Part shown: positions 1 through 12,219 of the stretch, piece after piece
How the letters are laid out: every line of letters starts with the position of its first letter
Numbering within the stretch: the first letter of the stretch is position 1
Source: Eremomyces bilateralis CBS 781.70
Lineage: Eukaryota; Ascomycota; Dothideomycetes; Eremomycetales; Eremomycetaceae
Direction: 5' to 3'
Length of the DNA stretch: 64,000 nt
Assembly: GCF_010015585.1 (NCBI RefSeq)
Contig: NW_022985085.1
Span: 316,384 to 380,383, forward strand
Position numbers and translations under genes: made by a program
The notes under the pieces: generated by a model
The model's database searches: none
Seen by the model: the letters and a program-made list of their open reading frames with translations, nothing else
What the model was told of the DNA's origin: nothing

Positions 1-90
1 AGTGCATAAACATCGTGAAATCCATATCTAGACCAAGTCCCGAATATCCTCATGGGGACGGACCGATCCAATCCTCCCCATCCATACCCT

Positions 91-718
91 TCACGAACTC
101 TCAGCTTTTTGGATTTCAGGGCTTTTTCGTAGCAATGGCGTCTTCTCAGTAACATTCCCCGATATCTCCCTCCTCTCCTCCTCCTTTCGCCTCCTCTCCT
201 CCTCCTTTCGCCTCCTCTCCTTCCTTTTCCGGCCCGCCAATTCCACCACTTCCATTCCCGGGCTCCTCTCCATCCGCTCGAAGAACCGCTGCGTCGCCCC
301 GGGCCAGCACCGCCTACATCCTGCGATGATCGCCCTATAGATGACGGCCCATCCGACTAAGACGATCACCATCGTGAAGCTGGCATACTGCAGAGTGCTC
401 CATATGGGATACGTGATCGACTGCGCAGGATTCCGGTACGGCGTATACCCGGATGTCAGGATGCAGAGAACGAACACAAGAACAGGAGGCAGCCCCAAAA
501 GGATGGCGCGCCATAGGGCGGGCCAGAAGATTTCGAAGGTTTCGCGGTAAGTAAGTCCGTCCCATGGATCGGGCTCTGCATATAAACATCGTCAACGGGG
601 TGGATACGGACATATGGGTAGCATATGACATACCGTCTTCGCTTTCCTCTTCCGCGGCACTACCTGGGTGGATTTCGGATCGCTCTAGATCTCTGGGGAT
701 GGTCTCCTCGACCGCCAT
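91..718 (-). CDS. Small two-helix membrane protein, hypothetical
   Basis: Two exons, 718..634 and 575..91, joined across a GTATGT..GCAG intron, give 189 aa. The start is the first ATG of the frame. The N-terminus is acidic and hydrophilic. Two hydrophobic segments follow, at roughly residues 44-66 and 86-110. The C-terminal third is very charged, with a tandemly repeated RRKEEER unit, and ends in a Thr/Ser/Lys-rich tail. The repeat comes from a duplicated 21-bp unit at about 171-212. I do not recognise the family. It is probably a small integral membrane protein with a cytosolic charged tail. The frame continuity across the splice supports a real gene. The product name is open. Confidence 0.6.
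171..220. repeat. 21-bp tandem repeat inside a coding region
   Basis: Two identical 21-bp units plus a partial third. Because the unit is a multiple of three it expands a charged RRKEEER peptide in the C-terminal tail of the membrane protein without shifting the frame. Confidence 0.8.
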
Positions 719-1105
719 GAAATTAGTCCTTGAGAGGCAGATTGTGGACCGTCCATATGCTTCAAATGGACGCTGTAATATTTGCTTGTCCTTCGATTTC
801 TGTCAGGATTCCACCTTTTAGTTAGGAAGGAGGTGGAGGATGACTTGGAGAGTAAGTTCGTCGAAATATTCCCCTCGAGTGGGTAGACCATGGGGTGGTT
901 CGCCTCGTATCCAGTTCATATGCACTGCGGCACGACTGCTTGGCAATAATGACCAGGCTGCAAAGTAATACCGGAAAAGCATAGAGAACGTACCTAGTCC
1001 ATCAGTACGTATAGCAATTGCTATATACTACCAATCCCAGCACATCCATAAACTCATAGCCACCATGTTATCTAAAGACGAACTCTAGTTGGAAGTAATC
1101 CAGTG
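719..1105. other. Intergenic, nothing recognised
   Basis: Lies between the 5' end of the membrane protein gene and the 3' end of CCE1, both on the minus strand. It should hold the promoter of the former and the terminator of the latter. No gene, RNA or repeat was seen. Confidence 0.6.
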
Positions 1106-2146
1106 CTATCTCCCTGGAACCTCCCCCGCTCCCCAAGCCCTCAACTCCTCCCCCGTCATCCCCTCCATCATCCGCTTATTCCCCTCCCACTTCGCAAACG
1201 CCGCCGCCTGCAGCAAACAATCACTCAAATCATCCAACTTCCCGATCCCCTCCTCCTCTCCCTTTTTCCTCCGCCCCTTCTTCCCCAGCTCCACAAACGC
1301 CCTCGCCATCTCTCCCGCCTGCCCTTCAAACCCCACCGTTATCCCCTCCCCCTCCCCCACCCCCTCCCTCACCCACCGCCCCACGACCTCCACCCTCCTG
1401 CTCTTCTCCCTTTTTCCTTTCCCCTTCCCCCCCTTCCCCCCCTTCTCCCCTCCAACCCACCACCCCACCACCCTCGCCGGACTCACCCCCACCACCTCCC
1501 TCCTTTCCCCATCCCCCATCCCCAACACGCTCCACAGCCCCATCTCCAACAACCCCACCCGCACCGTCCACTGCTGCACCGCCGCCGCCCCGCCCGTCCG
1601 CCACCGCTGCCGCTCGATCAACACCGCAGATGGCTTATGCGGACGCACCCATTCGTCCACCACCCGACGCGCGAGCGAGGCGAGCGCGGAGGGCGCGAAT
1701 GGGTCGGGGGGGAGGTATGTTGTTTGCAGAGAGTCGGAGGGGGTGGGGGAGGGCGAGGGGACGGCAGGGACGAGCTCGATACGCCGCCAGTGGGTGACGG
1801 TAAGGGATGGGGATAACGATGAGGATGCAGGGGGGAAGTCGAGCTGCGCGACGCAGATTCCCAGGTTACGGAGGCCGAGGTCGATGCTGACGATGGTGGG
1901 ACGGGGGGTGGGGGAGAGGCGGTGGAGGTGGAGGGCGGTGCGGAGATTGGTGAGGAGGGTGGGTTTGGTGCCGGTGGTCGGGGCGCCGAGGTGGTGGAGG
2001 AGGGTGCGGAGGTGGGTGGTGGGGAGGGGTGGGATGGAGAGGGAGTGGATGGGGTGGGTGGAATGGATGGGTCGGGTGGATGGGGGGGTACGGAAGGAGG
2101 GGGATGGATGGAGGGTTCGGGAGAGGGTAGATCTAGACGCGTTCAT
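1106..2146 (-). CDS. CCE1: Mitochondrial cruciform-cutting endonuclease (Holliday junction resolvase, Cce1/Ydc2)
   Basis: Single exon, 346 aa. Cce1/Ydc2 enzymes resolve four-way junctions in mitochondrial DNA and have an RNase H-like fold. Visible motifs fit: SIDLGLRNLGIC at about 87-98 (first Asp), LIERQRWR at about 176-183 (Glu) and KLDDLSDCLLQ at about 303-313 (C-terminal acidic pair). The segment at about 44-70 (LRTLLHHLGAPTTGTKPTLL) resembles the SAP-like DNA-binding region found N-terminal to the nuclease in this family. The first 30 residues are rich in Arg, Ser and Pro and nearly free of acids, as in a mitochondrial presequence. Composition is odd: the coding strand is C-rich over the first 40% and G-rich after that, with a basic glycine/lysine insert at about 232-250. 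Confidence 0.85.
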   Translation of the reverse strand: MNASRSTLSRTLHPSPSFRTPPSTRPIHSTHPIHSLSIPPLPTTHLRTLLHHLGAPTTGTKPTLLTNLRTALHLHRLSPTPRPTIVSIDLGLRNLGICVAQLDFPPASSSLSPSLTVTHWRRIELVPAVPSPSPTPSDSLQTTYLPPDPFAPSALASLARRVVDEWVRPHKPSAVLIERQRWRTGGAAAVQQWTVRVGLLEMGLWSVLGMGDGERREVVGVSPARVVGWWVGGEKGGKGGKGKGKREKSRRVEVVGRWVREGVGEGEGITVGFEGQAGEMARAFVELGKKGRRKKGEEEGIGKLDDLSDCLLQAAAFAKWEGNKRMMEGMTGEELRAWGAGEVPGR

Positions 2147-3021
2147 GATATAGAGGTGGACTGAGACTGGTAAGTATCAGGAAACGAAACGAAGAGACAA
2201 AGGAGTGGAAAGTAAATGTATGCGAGCGTCCTTCATTGGAACCATTAAGCAACACAAATCCTCCGGGATCACGGCAAGCATCCACTAATTACCACATTGA
2301 AGTGACAGGCAAAATCATCATATCAACTTTATGAAGGGATGCTGGCCACTCAACAACGACCTGGACGAGATGAAGTTGGACGCGTCGCCAATCATTGGAG
2401 AGCGCGTTTGCACGTGACAGCTCGACTCAAAGCTCAGGATGATTCTGGAGAATAGCACAACACATCGGATGGTCACGAAATCACAATCAATGGAGAATCC
2501 TCTCCAGCTCAGGTAAGTCCTTGTATCTGATATGCCATTATATGGATCCAGATACATCCTAATCGCAGCGGATCGCCACCACTGCTATATATCCAGACGG
2601 CGAGATGCCACGCATCCGCTATATGTTCCATGTCCGAAACCATGCACACCTGTTTCCTCCTCTATAAATCCCCCACTCTCCCACTCATTACCAACAAAGT
2701 GAGTCTTTTAGAATACAAAATATCAACAACCCGGGAGTCCAATCCTTCCACAGGACATAAATGTATCGATACGGCACCGGCAACGAAGCACGGTGCCCGA
2801 AGAAGAAAGCAACAAGCCGCTCGAGTCCCGAACGAGGTTCGAGAAGAAGGATGGAGCCGCCAAACGCAGTCGTGAGCGTCCCATAAGCAAACCCGCAAAG
2901 AACACCAAGCCTGTCTATTTATATTTCGGCACATCATATCCCAACGGCAAAGCAATCGCAAAACAGACACCGGAACCGCATCGCCTCTCGTGGGAGCAGG
3001 GAAGGTCGACGATCGTGCCGA
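2147..3021. other. Intergenic, CCE1 upstream region
   Basis: About 0.9 kb between the CCE1 start and the 3' end of the SKG6-like gene. It is less GC-rich than the flanking genes. Apart from one CACGTG site I saw nothing definite in it. The short open frames here have no splice or family support. Confidence 0.5.
2411..2416. promoter_or_regulatory. CACGTG box upstream of CCE1
   Basis: The palindrome CACGTG, in the context GCACGTGAC, sits about 265 bp upstream of the CCE1 start codon. CACGTG is bound by fungal bHLH factors of the Cbf1 type. Function here is inferred from position only. Confidence 0.3.
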
Positions 3022-5503
3022 TCACGACGGGCCTCGCATGTCCCACTGCGGCTTCAACTGTGCCATGAAATCGTCCTTCGTCCCGACCACCTCCCGCGGG
3101 ATCTTGCCGACCGCCGGCCCGCCGCGGATGGTGTTGAGTGCCACTGCCGACATGCCGGAGCGGTTCGAGCGGATGGAGCCGGCGTCCGACATGTTGTCGG
3201 CGTTGCGGAAGCGGGGGGGTGGGGCGAAGTCCAGGCCGGTGAAGGTGCTGGATTTGCGGAGTTGGTGGCTGGGAAGAGATGTTAGCGGGATTTCATGGTG
3301 GATGGTCACCGAAGGGAGGACTTACGGGGTTGGCATGGCGCTGAGATCGTCGAAACTGCTCGCTAGTGGCGTGAACGGTCGGACACTGGGGCTGTACGGC
3401 CTCTCGATACCCAGGGGCGAATCGGGTCTCCTACCCATCTGCCGATCACGGAATGATGTCGGTGGAGCGAAGTCGGTGGGAGTGAACACCAAGTTGTCCT
3501 CCGTGATCCTTGCTGGCGTCGGGAGGCTGTTCAGTGCTTTCGGTGGGGGTAGAGCTCGACCCGGTGGTGGCATGCGTCCCGATAAGGAAGACATGCCTCG
3601 GGGAGGAAGCTGGTGGTATCGATTCCCGACCGAGGACGCGCCCGACGTACGACTCTGTCCTCCGTTGAAAGAGCGCGGGGGACCACGTGGCGGAGGCGTC
3701 ATGGCGCGGCGACCCATGGGCTGTGCGTATGGAGCGGCGGGACGGCCGCGGTAATCGGGTTCGTAGTGATGAGCGTCGGGTCCATAGTACTCGGCACCAT
3801 AGTCTTCGTAGTATTCTGGACCGGCCTGGTGCGGACCGGCTTGGTATGGGCCGGTCTCATAGTAGTGATTGCGAGGAATGGGCTTGTTTTCGTCGAAATA
3901 CTCCTTGTAAAAGGAGCGAATCCGGTTAGCGCGCTCTTCGGGGTTTTCGACCACGTCGTCCAATTCAGGGAGGGGGCGGATGCCCATGGAAAGTCGACGA
4001 GGATCGAAGCCGTTGTCCTGAACGGTAAGGCCTTCATTGGCGTATTCTTCGACGACCGGAAGTGTGGACCTGTTGGCCTGAGACTGACGATAATCGTCGG
4101 GTGCGCCCTCCAGGGATCCTCGAGGCGGTGTCGCTGCCGTCAGTTTAAAAGCATCGCCATAGTCGCTCACACTGCTGGCCATGCTTGTCGTCTTGGAAGC
4201 ATAGTTTAATGACTGACCACGTGGCGGACGGGATGTTTCGGGCAAGCCTTTGGGTGGCATCGACGGAGCGACCTGCGGAGGGGACGAAGGGATCTCCGGA
4301 AGTGGTGCTTGTGGTTCTAGCCCTCTTGGCGGTTCCTTTTCATGGTCCTGGAATTCGTTTGGCGGTGATAGAGGCTTCGAATTGGTCTGGAACGAGTCCG
4401 ATAACTTGTCCTTATCGAAGTCAAAGGTCGGCAACGGTGCCTCTGACTTCATGTGAGCCGCGCTCGGCGGCATTGGGAACTGCTCATCGAGCGATGGGGC
4501 CGCGGAAGGATCCGCCGTGGAATGATCTGCCGTGGAGGGATCCCCACTATGGATAAAGCTGCCCAGGTAATTATTGCTCGCCCGAATCGCTTTGGCATTC
4601 TTGTCGAAGTACGAATCCCGCGCGGCATCGGCAGTCGGTGGAGCCAAACCAGCACGAGGAGTCCCGCCCGCATGCACGGGTTGCGGTGCTTGTGGTGCCA
4701 TCGAGTCGCCGCGTTGTGGAATCGAATGAGACATCCCCTGGGCATTGCGCATCAGATTGGCGGTGGACTCGGTACCAGCACTGGATCCCGTGAAGGTGGA
4801 GGCATTATCACCACGTACTCTGTTAGAACGGTAAGGACCGTCGTTGGAGCCAAAGGTAACGGGACGATAGGGATCGTGGTTATCGTGCATGGATCGTGAC
4901 AGCGAATGGATCGAGTCTCGCGAGCCTTGCACGGCAGCGGGAAGAAGGTAGGGACTTCCAACCAGATCCATCGACATACCACGACCTCGACCTCGACCTC
5001 GACCCAGAGCTTGCTCCGTATCGGTGATGGTCATTTCGGGGACGTTTCCATTCTTCCTCCCCTTCCTTTTCTTGCCGTCTGGATATCCGTACGATTCGCC
5101 CAAGCCAAAATCCAGGCTTTTGTGTTTGTCCTTAGCATCCTCCTCTCGTTGCTTTCTCACATGTCTTCGGTGTAGGAAGAAAAAGGCAACAATTGCGAAG
5201 AAGACGGGAATCCTGCAATTCTGTTAATGATCTCCTCCATTCCACTCGGGTGCCATAAACATACGCAACGGATAAACCGATGATCAACGAGGTATTACTA
5301 ACGGTTGGCAGCGGGCCACAGGTTCGTTCCTTCGGATCACACGTCTTGCTGGCTTCCTCTCGGGATGTCAAATCCGGCGTCCTGGGTACCAAGGATGGGG
5401 CCAAGAGCTCCGGTTCAGGACCCGGAAGCTTGGGTTCGGTAATGTCGGAGAAGATATCATCGAGTCCACGTCGATGGAGGTGGGAGTGCGAATGGGAGTG
5501 CAT
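3022..5503 (-). CDS. SKG6/AXL2-like single-pass membrane protein
   Basis: Three exons, 5503..5265, 5212..3326 and 3268..3022, encode about 790 aa. The first ATG lies at 5503, with an in-frame stop upstream. It starts with a His/Ser-rich stretch (MHSHSHSHLHRR). One strong transmembrane helix spans the first splice junction (TSLIIGLSVAIPVFFAIVAF, about residues 74-94) and is followed by a basic stop-transfer (HRRHVRKQ). The rest is a long, disordered, Pro/Ser-rich cytoplasmic tail with an RGRGRGRG run, an RIRSFYKEYFDE segment and a Tyr/Gly/Pro-rich patch. A single helix with a long cytosolic tail is the layout of fungal SKG6/AXL2-type proteins, which act at sites of polarised growth. The family call rests on architecture, so the cell-polarity role is an inference. 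Confidence 0.65.
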
Positions 5504-7716
5504 GCTGGCATGCACCAAAGATGTGAGGGTAGATCACTGCGGTGTAGGATACGGGGAGGCAGGAAAGCAGCACGATCGCTGCGATTTGGGTGTCCTCGAC
5601 GGGTTTAGGAGGGGAACATTCGTGAATCCAGTTCCAAACGAATGCCAAAAATTGTTCAATCGTTTCCTCGGGGCGTGACGGTCGTGATGGGATCGGAGGG
5701 AAGTAAAATCGGGAAAACGACGAATAGATTAGTAGCAATAATGATGCTGCATACGCGACAATTAACAGAAAAGGAGTGACGGTCGTTCCCAACGAACGGA
5801 AGTCAAGGTAATCAAGGAATGAAAGACTCGGGTGAGTTTAAAGAATAGCGGAGGACCGAACCGCGTGGGAAGACGAAATCAAGAATAACGAGTGAAGACT
5901 CTGAAGAGAGTTGGATCGGTGCCGAAAGGAGTGGACGGATGAAACATGAAGAAGTAGAGAAGTGAGAGCGAGAGAGAGAGAGGGTGAGGGCAGGAGGTGT
6001 TCTGGGGTGTGGTGTCAGGTGTGCGGTGTTCCTAGTAAGTAGTGGTAGTATGTGTAAGAGCCGGAGAGGCGATGACAGGAATGGCCATGGCGGATAGTGA
6101 ACTGGTTTCTGAGCAAAGGAGGTCTGGCTCCTCACTCCTGGAGTTCTGGCTGTTGGGAGCGTCCTGGGCTGCGTCCGCCTGAGGCTTGAGTGCTTGACAG
6201 CTCGAATGAAGCAGGAACGACTGAGGCTCGGACGGCCCAATGCCGCTAGACAGGGGATCATCCCCGATTTCATTTGACTCGGCGGACCCGCGAGCCCCAA
6301 GCGCGGCCAATTCGGCCAATCAGTAGTCGTTATTTCTGACATCCAAATTCCAATCTGCAAGGGCGACAACCCCGGTCGGCTGCCAATCATACAGGCGATA
6401 GGTAAAACACTAAAACTGCGATTCATGGAGGACAATCAAAGAAGCATGGAGTATATACTATGCAGTGACACGGATTCGATAGATTTGTGTAATCATCTCA
6501 TTACAAAGGCATCCAAACATTGTACCCAAACAATTGTACCAACTACCATCGTGTACTCGAAAGCTTGATCTCCGGTATTCCATCAAGGGCGGGTGACTTT
6601 CCAGTAGCGTCAGGTACGCTTCCTTAGCGACTTGGCACCGGGGTCCCCCTGTGGTTCCCATCATGCTGACACGCCCGAGTCCATTGGGGACACACATCGG
6701 TATGGTTCTTGCATGGGCACATTCCACTTCATCTCCAGTCCAATTTCAACGTCTGGAATCACTTGGAAAGATTGCAAAGGCCGATCTCAACCCACACGTT
6801 GAAAAATACTACGTAAGCAACCGCGACAAGAAGCTCTTCCGGAGCTTGCCTATCGTGGTTCGCGGGGTTCTCCACGCTTGCCAATCAGATTCAAGCATCT
6901 CCAAGCGACCCCGATTGCAACCAGCACAGCTTAAATAGGATCGCCCGGCTGTCAAGTCGGCTTGGCTCTCCTATCTAATAATAAGAATCGTCCGTCCACC
7001 GGTAATCATATTGGAACTTTTTGGCGCGTTTCACTTTCATGGTGGATTGTGAGATTCCTTTGATGAACTTTCAAAGGCAATTGAGTGAATTTGTCCGTGA
7101 GTCCGTTGTGGGCTTGCGGGTTTGCGGCGCTTTGTTGAACGGGCGATTGCACGCACTACGGAGGACGGGTCTCACAGATGACACAGAATGACAGCAGGGA
7201 ACCCACCTTCCCCTGAGCAGGACCACTTCTGCCAGACTGCCGCTCACCACGAGGTCCTCGATGATCTGGTGGAGCAGGTGCATGTGAGCGATATTCACTT
7301 GATGCCTGATAGGCCATGCAGATGAAGTATCGAAGATAGATGTCGATCTTATGAATTATGAAGAATCGACTGCGGTATCATTCCTCTTTGACAGGTCGAT
7401 ATCAATATCCTCTATTTTTCGGTTTTGGCATTGTCCCGTACCACAAAGACGCATCTGACGCAAGGGCATGAGACATCAATTTCCTCCGCTCTAAGTGGGC
7501 CTTTGCTTGCTGACAATAATGACATCCTGCTAAACCACCATGTTGCTTGTGCGATCACGGAATATGGTGGACGGTAAAAACAAGAATCCGAGTTAGGCAT
7601 AAGCAGCCAATGCGATGGTCTATTCTGATCGAGCAATTGATCCTTGAGTGATATCTCCGCCAGCTTTTGTACGCCCAACGAAACCTCACCATCCCAAAGC
7701 GTCACTACCCAAAGCA
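5504..7716. other. Long intergenic region upstream of the SKG6-like gene
   Basis: About 2.2 kb between the SKG6-like start and the 3' end of ELP1. The first 900 bp upstream of the SKG6-like gene are rich in CT/GA runs and are probably promoter and 5' leader. The open frames seen there start at non-ATG codons or look like leader sequence. I found no RNA gene or repeat. Confidence 0.5.
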
Positions 7717-10700
7717 CTACCCGAGCACCGCCAACTTCTCAAATTCCGTCACTAACGGTGGCGCCTTCTTCTTCCCCAGCTCCTCCAACGTCTCCATCAA
7801 CACCCGATCCCCACTCGACATCCCCTCTCCCTCCATATCCCCTCCCCCCTCCACCGCCTCCTCCACCTCAAACACCTCCCCCAAACACCCCCGACACCCC
7901 TCCACCACCTCCTCCATCGCCCGCCCCACCACCCGCGCCTGCTCCCGCATCCGCCTCCTCACCAACCCCTCCCTCAACTTCCCCACCTCCTCTCCCGTCG
8001 CGTTTACCCGCTCCACCAGCCGCCGGATCGAACTGACCAGGTACTCCTCCTCGTACACCGTACCCTTCTTCCCCCGCGCCCGCTTCCGCTCCTCGCGCCG
8101 CCGGTTCTTCGACGTCCGCCGCGACGTCCCCGTCGCGATCGTCCCCGTCACCGCCCCCGTGTACCGCGTCATGAACGTCCCCGTCGTCGACGCGTCCGTC
8201 GGCGCCAGCGAGATGTTGTCCGGGATGTCCGCCGACGTCTCGCCCTCGTAGAACGCGAGCGGGTCCTCAGATTTCTTCTGCCGCAGGTCGCGGAGCCGGG
8301 GGACCTGTGCGGCGAGCTGCGATTTGCAGTCCGCGAGGAGCTCCGTCGTGGAGGCGAACGCGTCGGCGAGGCCGGGGTCGATGATGGAGGCGAGGAGCGC
8401 CGGGCGGTGGGCCTGGGCGATGAGGCGGATGGCTTCGGCGAAGTGATTGCCTTTGCAGAGGAGGCGGAGGGCGCCGTCGAGGTCGTGGAGGTAGTCGAGG
8501 TGGATGCGGGCCGCGGGTTGATATTCTTTGGATTCGGTGAGCGCGTCGGCGAGGTCGGTGGCAAGGGAGGCAATTTTCGTGGAGGGTTGCTCGTCAAGGC
8601 ACGCTGCTGACAATGCCTCGCGCCACATCCCCGCGGATTTGAATGCGTCGGACGCGGAGGCGTAGTCGCCGAGATACTCGTATGCTGTTGATGTCAGTTG
8701 TGATCGAATGCAGCCGGGGAATCAACTCACCGAGTCCTGCAGACTTGAAATCCGGTTTCTCGCACAGCCAATCGGCCTGGATCCGCACGATCTCATCCAG
8801 CCGCTCCTGCTGATACTTCCAAAGCTCCAACGCATTGGAATAGAGCTCGTGTCGTTGCACGTAAACCTTCGCCTCCTCGAACTCGTTCATCGAATGGAGG
8901 TGTGTCAGCGCCTTCCCATGTCGATCCAAATGCTCATCGATGGTGAACTTCCTCCGTAGTTCGGACATTTCCCGGAGACGTTGAAGGAACGGGAGGTACT
9001 CGCGCGGGTCTTTCTGCGACTGTTGGGCGATGAGGACGGCGAGTTCGAGCTCGTACATGCCTAGTGCCGCATCGTACAGTCGGTTGGGGTCCGCGAGGAA
9101 GGAGATGTGCTCGGCCGCTTGGTCGGCGAGCTCGGCGTCGGTGCCTAAACGTTGTGGTTAGGTGTATATACTAACAGTGGAGGGAAGAGACGCACCTTGA
9201 AGACCGCTTACGATCCGCAGCCCACCTTCAAGATCAGGGGGCGACATGCAGACATATGCGGAAACAATGTTCTGCAGGTGTTTATCTGCCCGAGGGCTGA
9301 GAACGGTAAGAAATGCCTTGCATATCCTGTTGACCTTGGATTCGGTGTAATCGATAGTCTTTCCATCACGAGTGTCTGTGTGACCATTCGTCAGAGCATC
9401 TGCGTTGTTCGGATGACCGGCTAATGTATCTTTGTACATCGTCGTGGAGACATCCTCGTTCCTATCGAACTGTCAGCGGAACCGAACGTTGCGTCATACA
9501 AAATCTACCGTACCTCAAGTGAGACAGAAACAAATCGATATGCTCGACCGCTTTAACCTGATCCACAAAAAGCGCAACATTACTCATGAACTGCTCCGGT
9601 GCGTAGTCATGGATGATGTTCATATCCACCCGGTGCACTCGACACGACCGGAACGCATCACCGTAGTTCTTTCGGTCCAGGCTACTCCGTATCCCCGCCA
9701 CGACCAGGGCTCGCGGGTAAATCGTCTCAAGATTGCCTCGCGGCATCTGCAGGACGACCGAGCACGCGCTCGGGATAACGGTCACGATTCGAGCGCCGCG
9801 TTCAATGCTGCGACATCGTTCGTCGGCTTCGGGCTCATCTCCTGGGACGGTGAGGTCTGAAGGGTGTCAGTGCGGTTGAAAGGAAGAAGAACTTCGGCGA
9901 AATTACCTTGCAGGGTTGTTAGGTGCACGAATTTCAGGAGGTGAAGAGTGGTCGTGAAGATGAGATGTGACTCGGTGATGGTGAAGGACGTGCAATTCCG
10001 TGATAGTTTTCGATCGTTTGCATACAGGACTCCGTCCTCTCCTAGTCCAAATGCGATATACTGTAAAGAAGACGTCAGTCACTAATCTGAAAGGACTTGA
10101 GCGGTTATCTTACCTCCCCCTCCACACGGGTTCCTTTTTGCCAGTCGATATTCAGTGGCAATCCAACCATAGACTTGACCGTAATCCACCCGGTCTCTTG
10201 CTCTTGCTTTTTAACCACTTCAATCCCCTCTTGGCCCCAGTCAGCCGATACCCAAAGCGTACTATCGGCTGGATCACAGAAAATGCCCGAAGCAGATTTG
10301 AACCCCATGTTCTCTCTCGCCTTGGGATCGGGTCCATTGCAGTAGTAGATCCAGCTTTCTCCGTACCCCGATTGGCAGAGTACATAAGCCCGCCCTTGCG
10401 AGTCCATTGCGACTTGCTGGGCATGGCCAGCTGATCGGGGCAGTTTATACGTTTCTTGCCGTACGGGTGCGACAATTGACCTTTTCGACATATCCCACGT
10501 CATCAAGGTGACGCTATTGGTGTGCAATGCAGCTATCCCGCCCCCATCCGGACTTATTGACACGTCGAGGATACTTGAGTCGGTGTCAACGTCGTGAAGA
10601 GCCATCGGGGGAGGGACATTCGCATATCGAAGCGGCGTGAGTTTGAGCGTCTTCCCGTCAATTACCGCCACGGCTCCAGCATCTTTGGGCGTTGCGGTTG

Positions 10701-11862
10701 GCCCTTCGCAGACGGCAAAAGCGAATTCAATCACCTTCATGCGGATGGAGTCGTCTTCCATGCCTTGAGGGTCGCTATACGTTTCTCCTAGAGCCAGGCA
10801 AAGTGGCTTTTCCGGATGCCAGCACGCTTGCGGGTTGGCACCGCCAAGAAGGAGTTCTTGCTTCAGATAGTAGTGGTAGTTTCCCATCGTCCATAGCTGG
10901 ACGCGGTCGGCGAATATGACGGCAAGGACGGTGGAATCGGGATTCCACGCGAGCTTGATGGACTTTCCCCACGTCTTTGCTTCGGCTGGGGAAAGACGGA
11001 GGGGAAATTCGCCATGGCGAAGACCGTTGCGCTCGAAGAAAACGACATCGATGCGATCGGCGAATCGTTGGATGCCAGCAATCAGATTTCCTGCAGGTCG
11101 CCAACTCAATGCCCCTTCCAGATAGTCGACCGGTTCGCTGACGCTCTCAAGGATGCCTTCTCTTGAGTACACGCGGATCATTCTTCCGCGACCGGGCTCG
11201 ATTGAGTTGACAGCAACATATTGACCATCTCCTCTCCAGCTGACTGTAACCGTTCCATCATCATCTGGGCTCAGTAGACCTTGATCGACTTTTTCCGGGA
11301 CAGTGGGGTCTCGCAGCGCCTTGGCTCTCTTCCCTTTGAACTGCGTCTCTGCTTTACCCCAGCCGACCGAGACATGGTTGGAAACCTTCGTATCCTCGGG
11401 GTTTAGCGTGACGGTGGTAAGCAGGTCGAATTCCCGGGTCATGAACAGCAAAGTCCTTGCTCTTGTGGAGAGAATCACGATCTCCTCATCTGGCGACCAC
11501 GCCGCCGCATCAATTCCTTCGTCCACGGACCCAATGATCCCGACACGGGACGTTTCGGCACTGGCGTCATCGTTGATCAATTCAATATCCCCTTTGGAGA
11601 ATATCACACTTATGGCACTCTGATCGACCAGGTAGTGAACATCGATGACTTGGTCGCCCCCGCGGTCGTCAAGCGTCAAATATGGCTCCGGTTCGTTGTC
11701 GCCCGTTATTCTGCGGATTTCAACGATTTCGAGGTCCTCCGAAGGACCAAACGCTCCGATACAACCATCGTTGGAAGCATCCCACGTTAAAGCGCTCCAG
11801 GGCAGTGGAGCTCCGAAGTTGACACCACGAAACGTTTGGCCAATATTTCTCAGGTTTCGCAT
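7717..11862 (-). CDS. ELP1: Elongator complex subunit 1 (IKI3/ELP1)
   Basis: Six exons, 11862..10114, 10060..9907, 9856..9514, 9461..9196, 9144..8731 and 8684..7717, give 1297 aa, the usual size for Elp1. Elongator adds the carbonylmethyl modification to wobble uridine of tRNAs; Elp1 is its scaffold. The N-terminal half is WD40-like (repeated blocks such as SWRGDGQYVAVNS and LSWRPAGNLIAGIQ). The C-terminal half is helical TPR-like, with the typical DEHLDRHGKALTHL and DYASASDAFKSAG segments. A basic patch near the C-terminus (SRRTSKNRRREERKRARG) matches the known Elp1 tRNA-binding region. The first ATG is at 11862; the frame runs five codons further only from a TTG. Intron 3 uses an acceptor at 9462, which restores the frame. 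Confidence 0.93.
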
Positions 11863-12219
11863 TTTGCTTGCTATCAAGACACGATGAAGAGCTGGGTATG
11901 GCCGTAATCCTCCAGCAACATATTGAAAATTAAAATATTAGGTGTAGACGGAGATCGACCATAGACAATTTTTGTGGAATATTTTACATCTGCTACAGGC
12001 GATGATTCAATGTTTCGGATAGATCACGTGACTGATCTATATACCACGAAATTCACTCCCAAGCGGTCATTGACAAGCACGACGGTGTTGCTCCAGTTGA
12101 ATAAGGTAATATCTTCATTCCTCTATCTATGCCATCAAGTTTTGTACATGTCCAACCAGTAGAGCGGTTATCACCACAGCATCGGTACCGCGGTAACGGG
12201 AGGAATCGGGAACGAAGAT
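11863..12219. other. Intergenic, ELP1 promoter and COX8 3' flank
   Basis: A short AT-richer gap between the ELP1 start and the COX8 stop. It contains one CACGTG site. Nothing else was recognised. Confidence 0.5.
12025..12030. promoter_or_regulatory. TCACGTGA box upstream of ELP1
   Basis: An 8-bp palindrome TCACGTGA lies about 163 bp upstream of the ELP1 start codon. It is the strongest match in this window to the fungal RTCACRTG (Cbf1-type) consensus. Use by ELP1 is inferred from position. Confidence 0.4.

Noticed and set aside
1089-2153. Long open frames on the plus strand across CCE1 (up to 354 codons)
   Set aside because: They are shadows caused by the extreme C/G asymmetry. The minus-strand frame carries the Cce1 motifs and the plus-strand products are low-complexity.
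5457-5792. Hydrophobic 111-codon frame overlapping the start of the SKG6-like gene
   Set aside because: It starts at TTG, not ATG, and overlaps the confirmed exon in another frame. It reflects T-rich leader sequence.
5812-6435. 207-codon minus-strand frame upstream of the SKG6-like gene
   Set aside because: No domain, splice or family support; CT/GA-rich leader-like composition.
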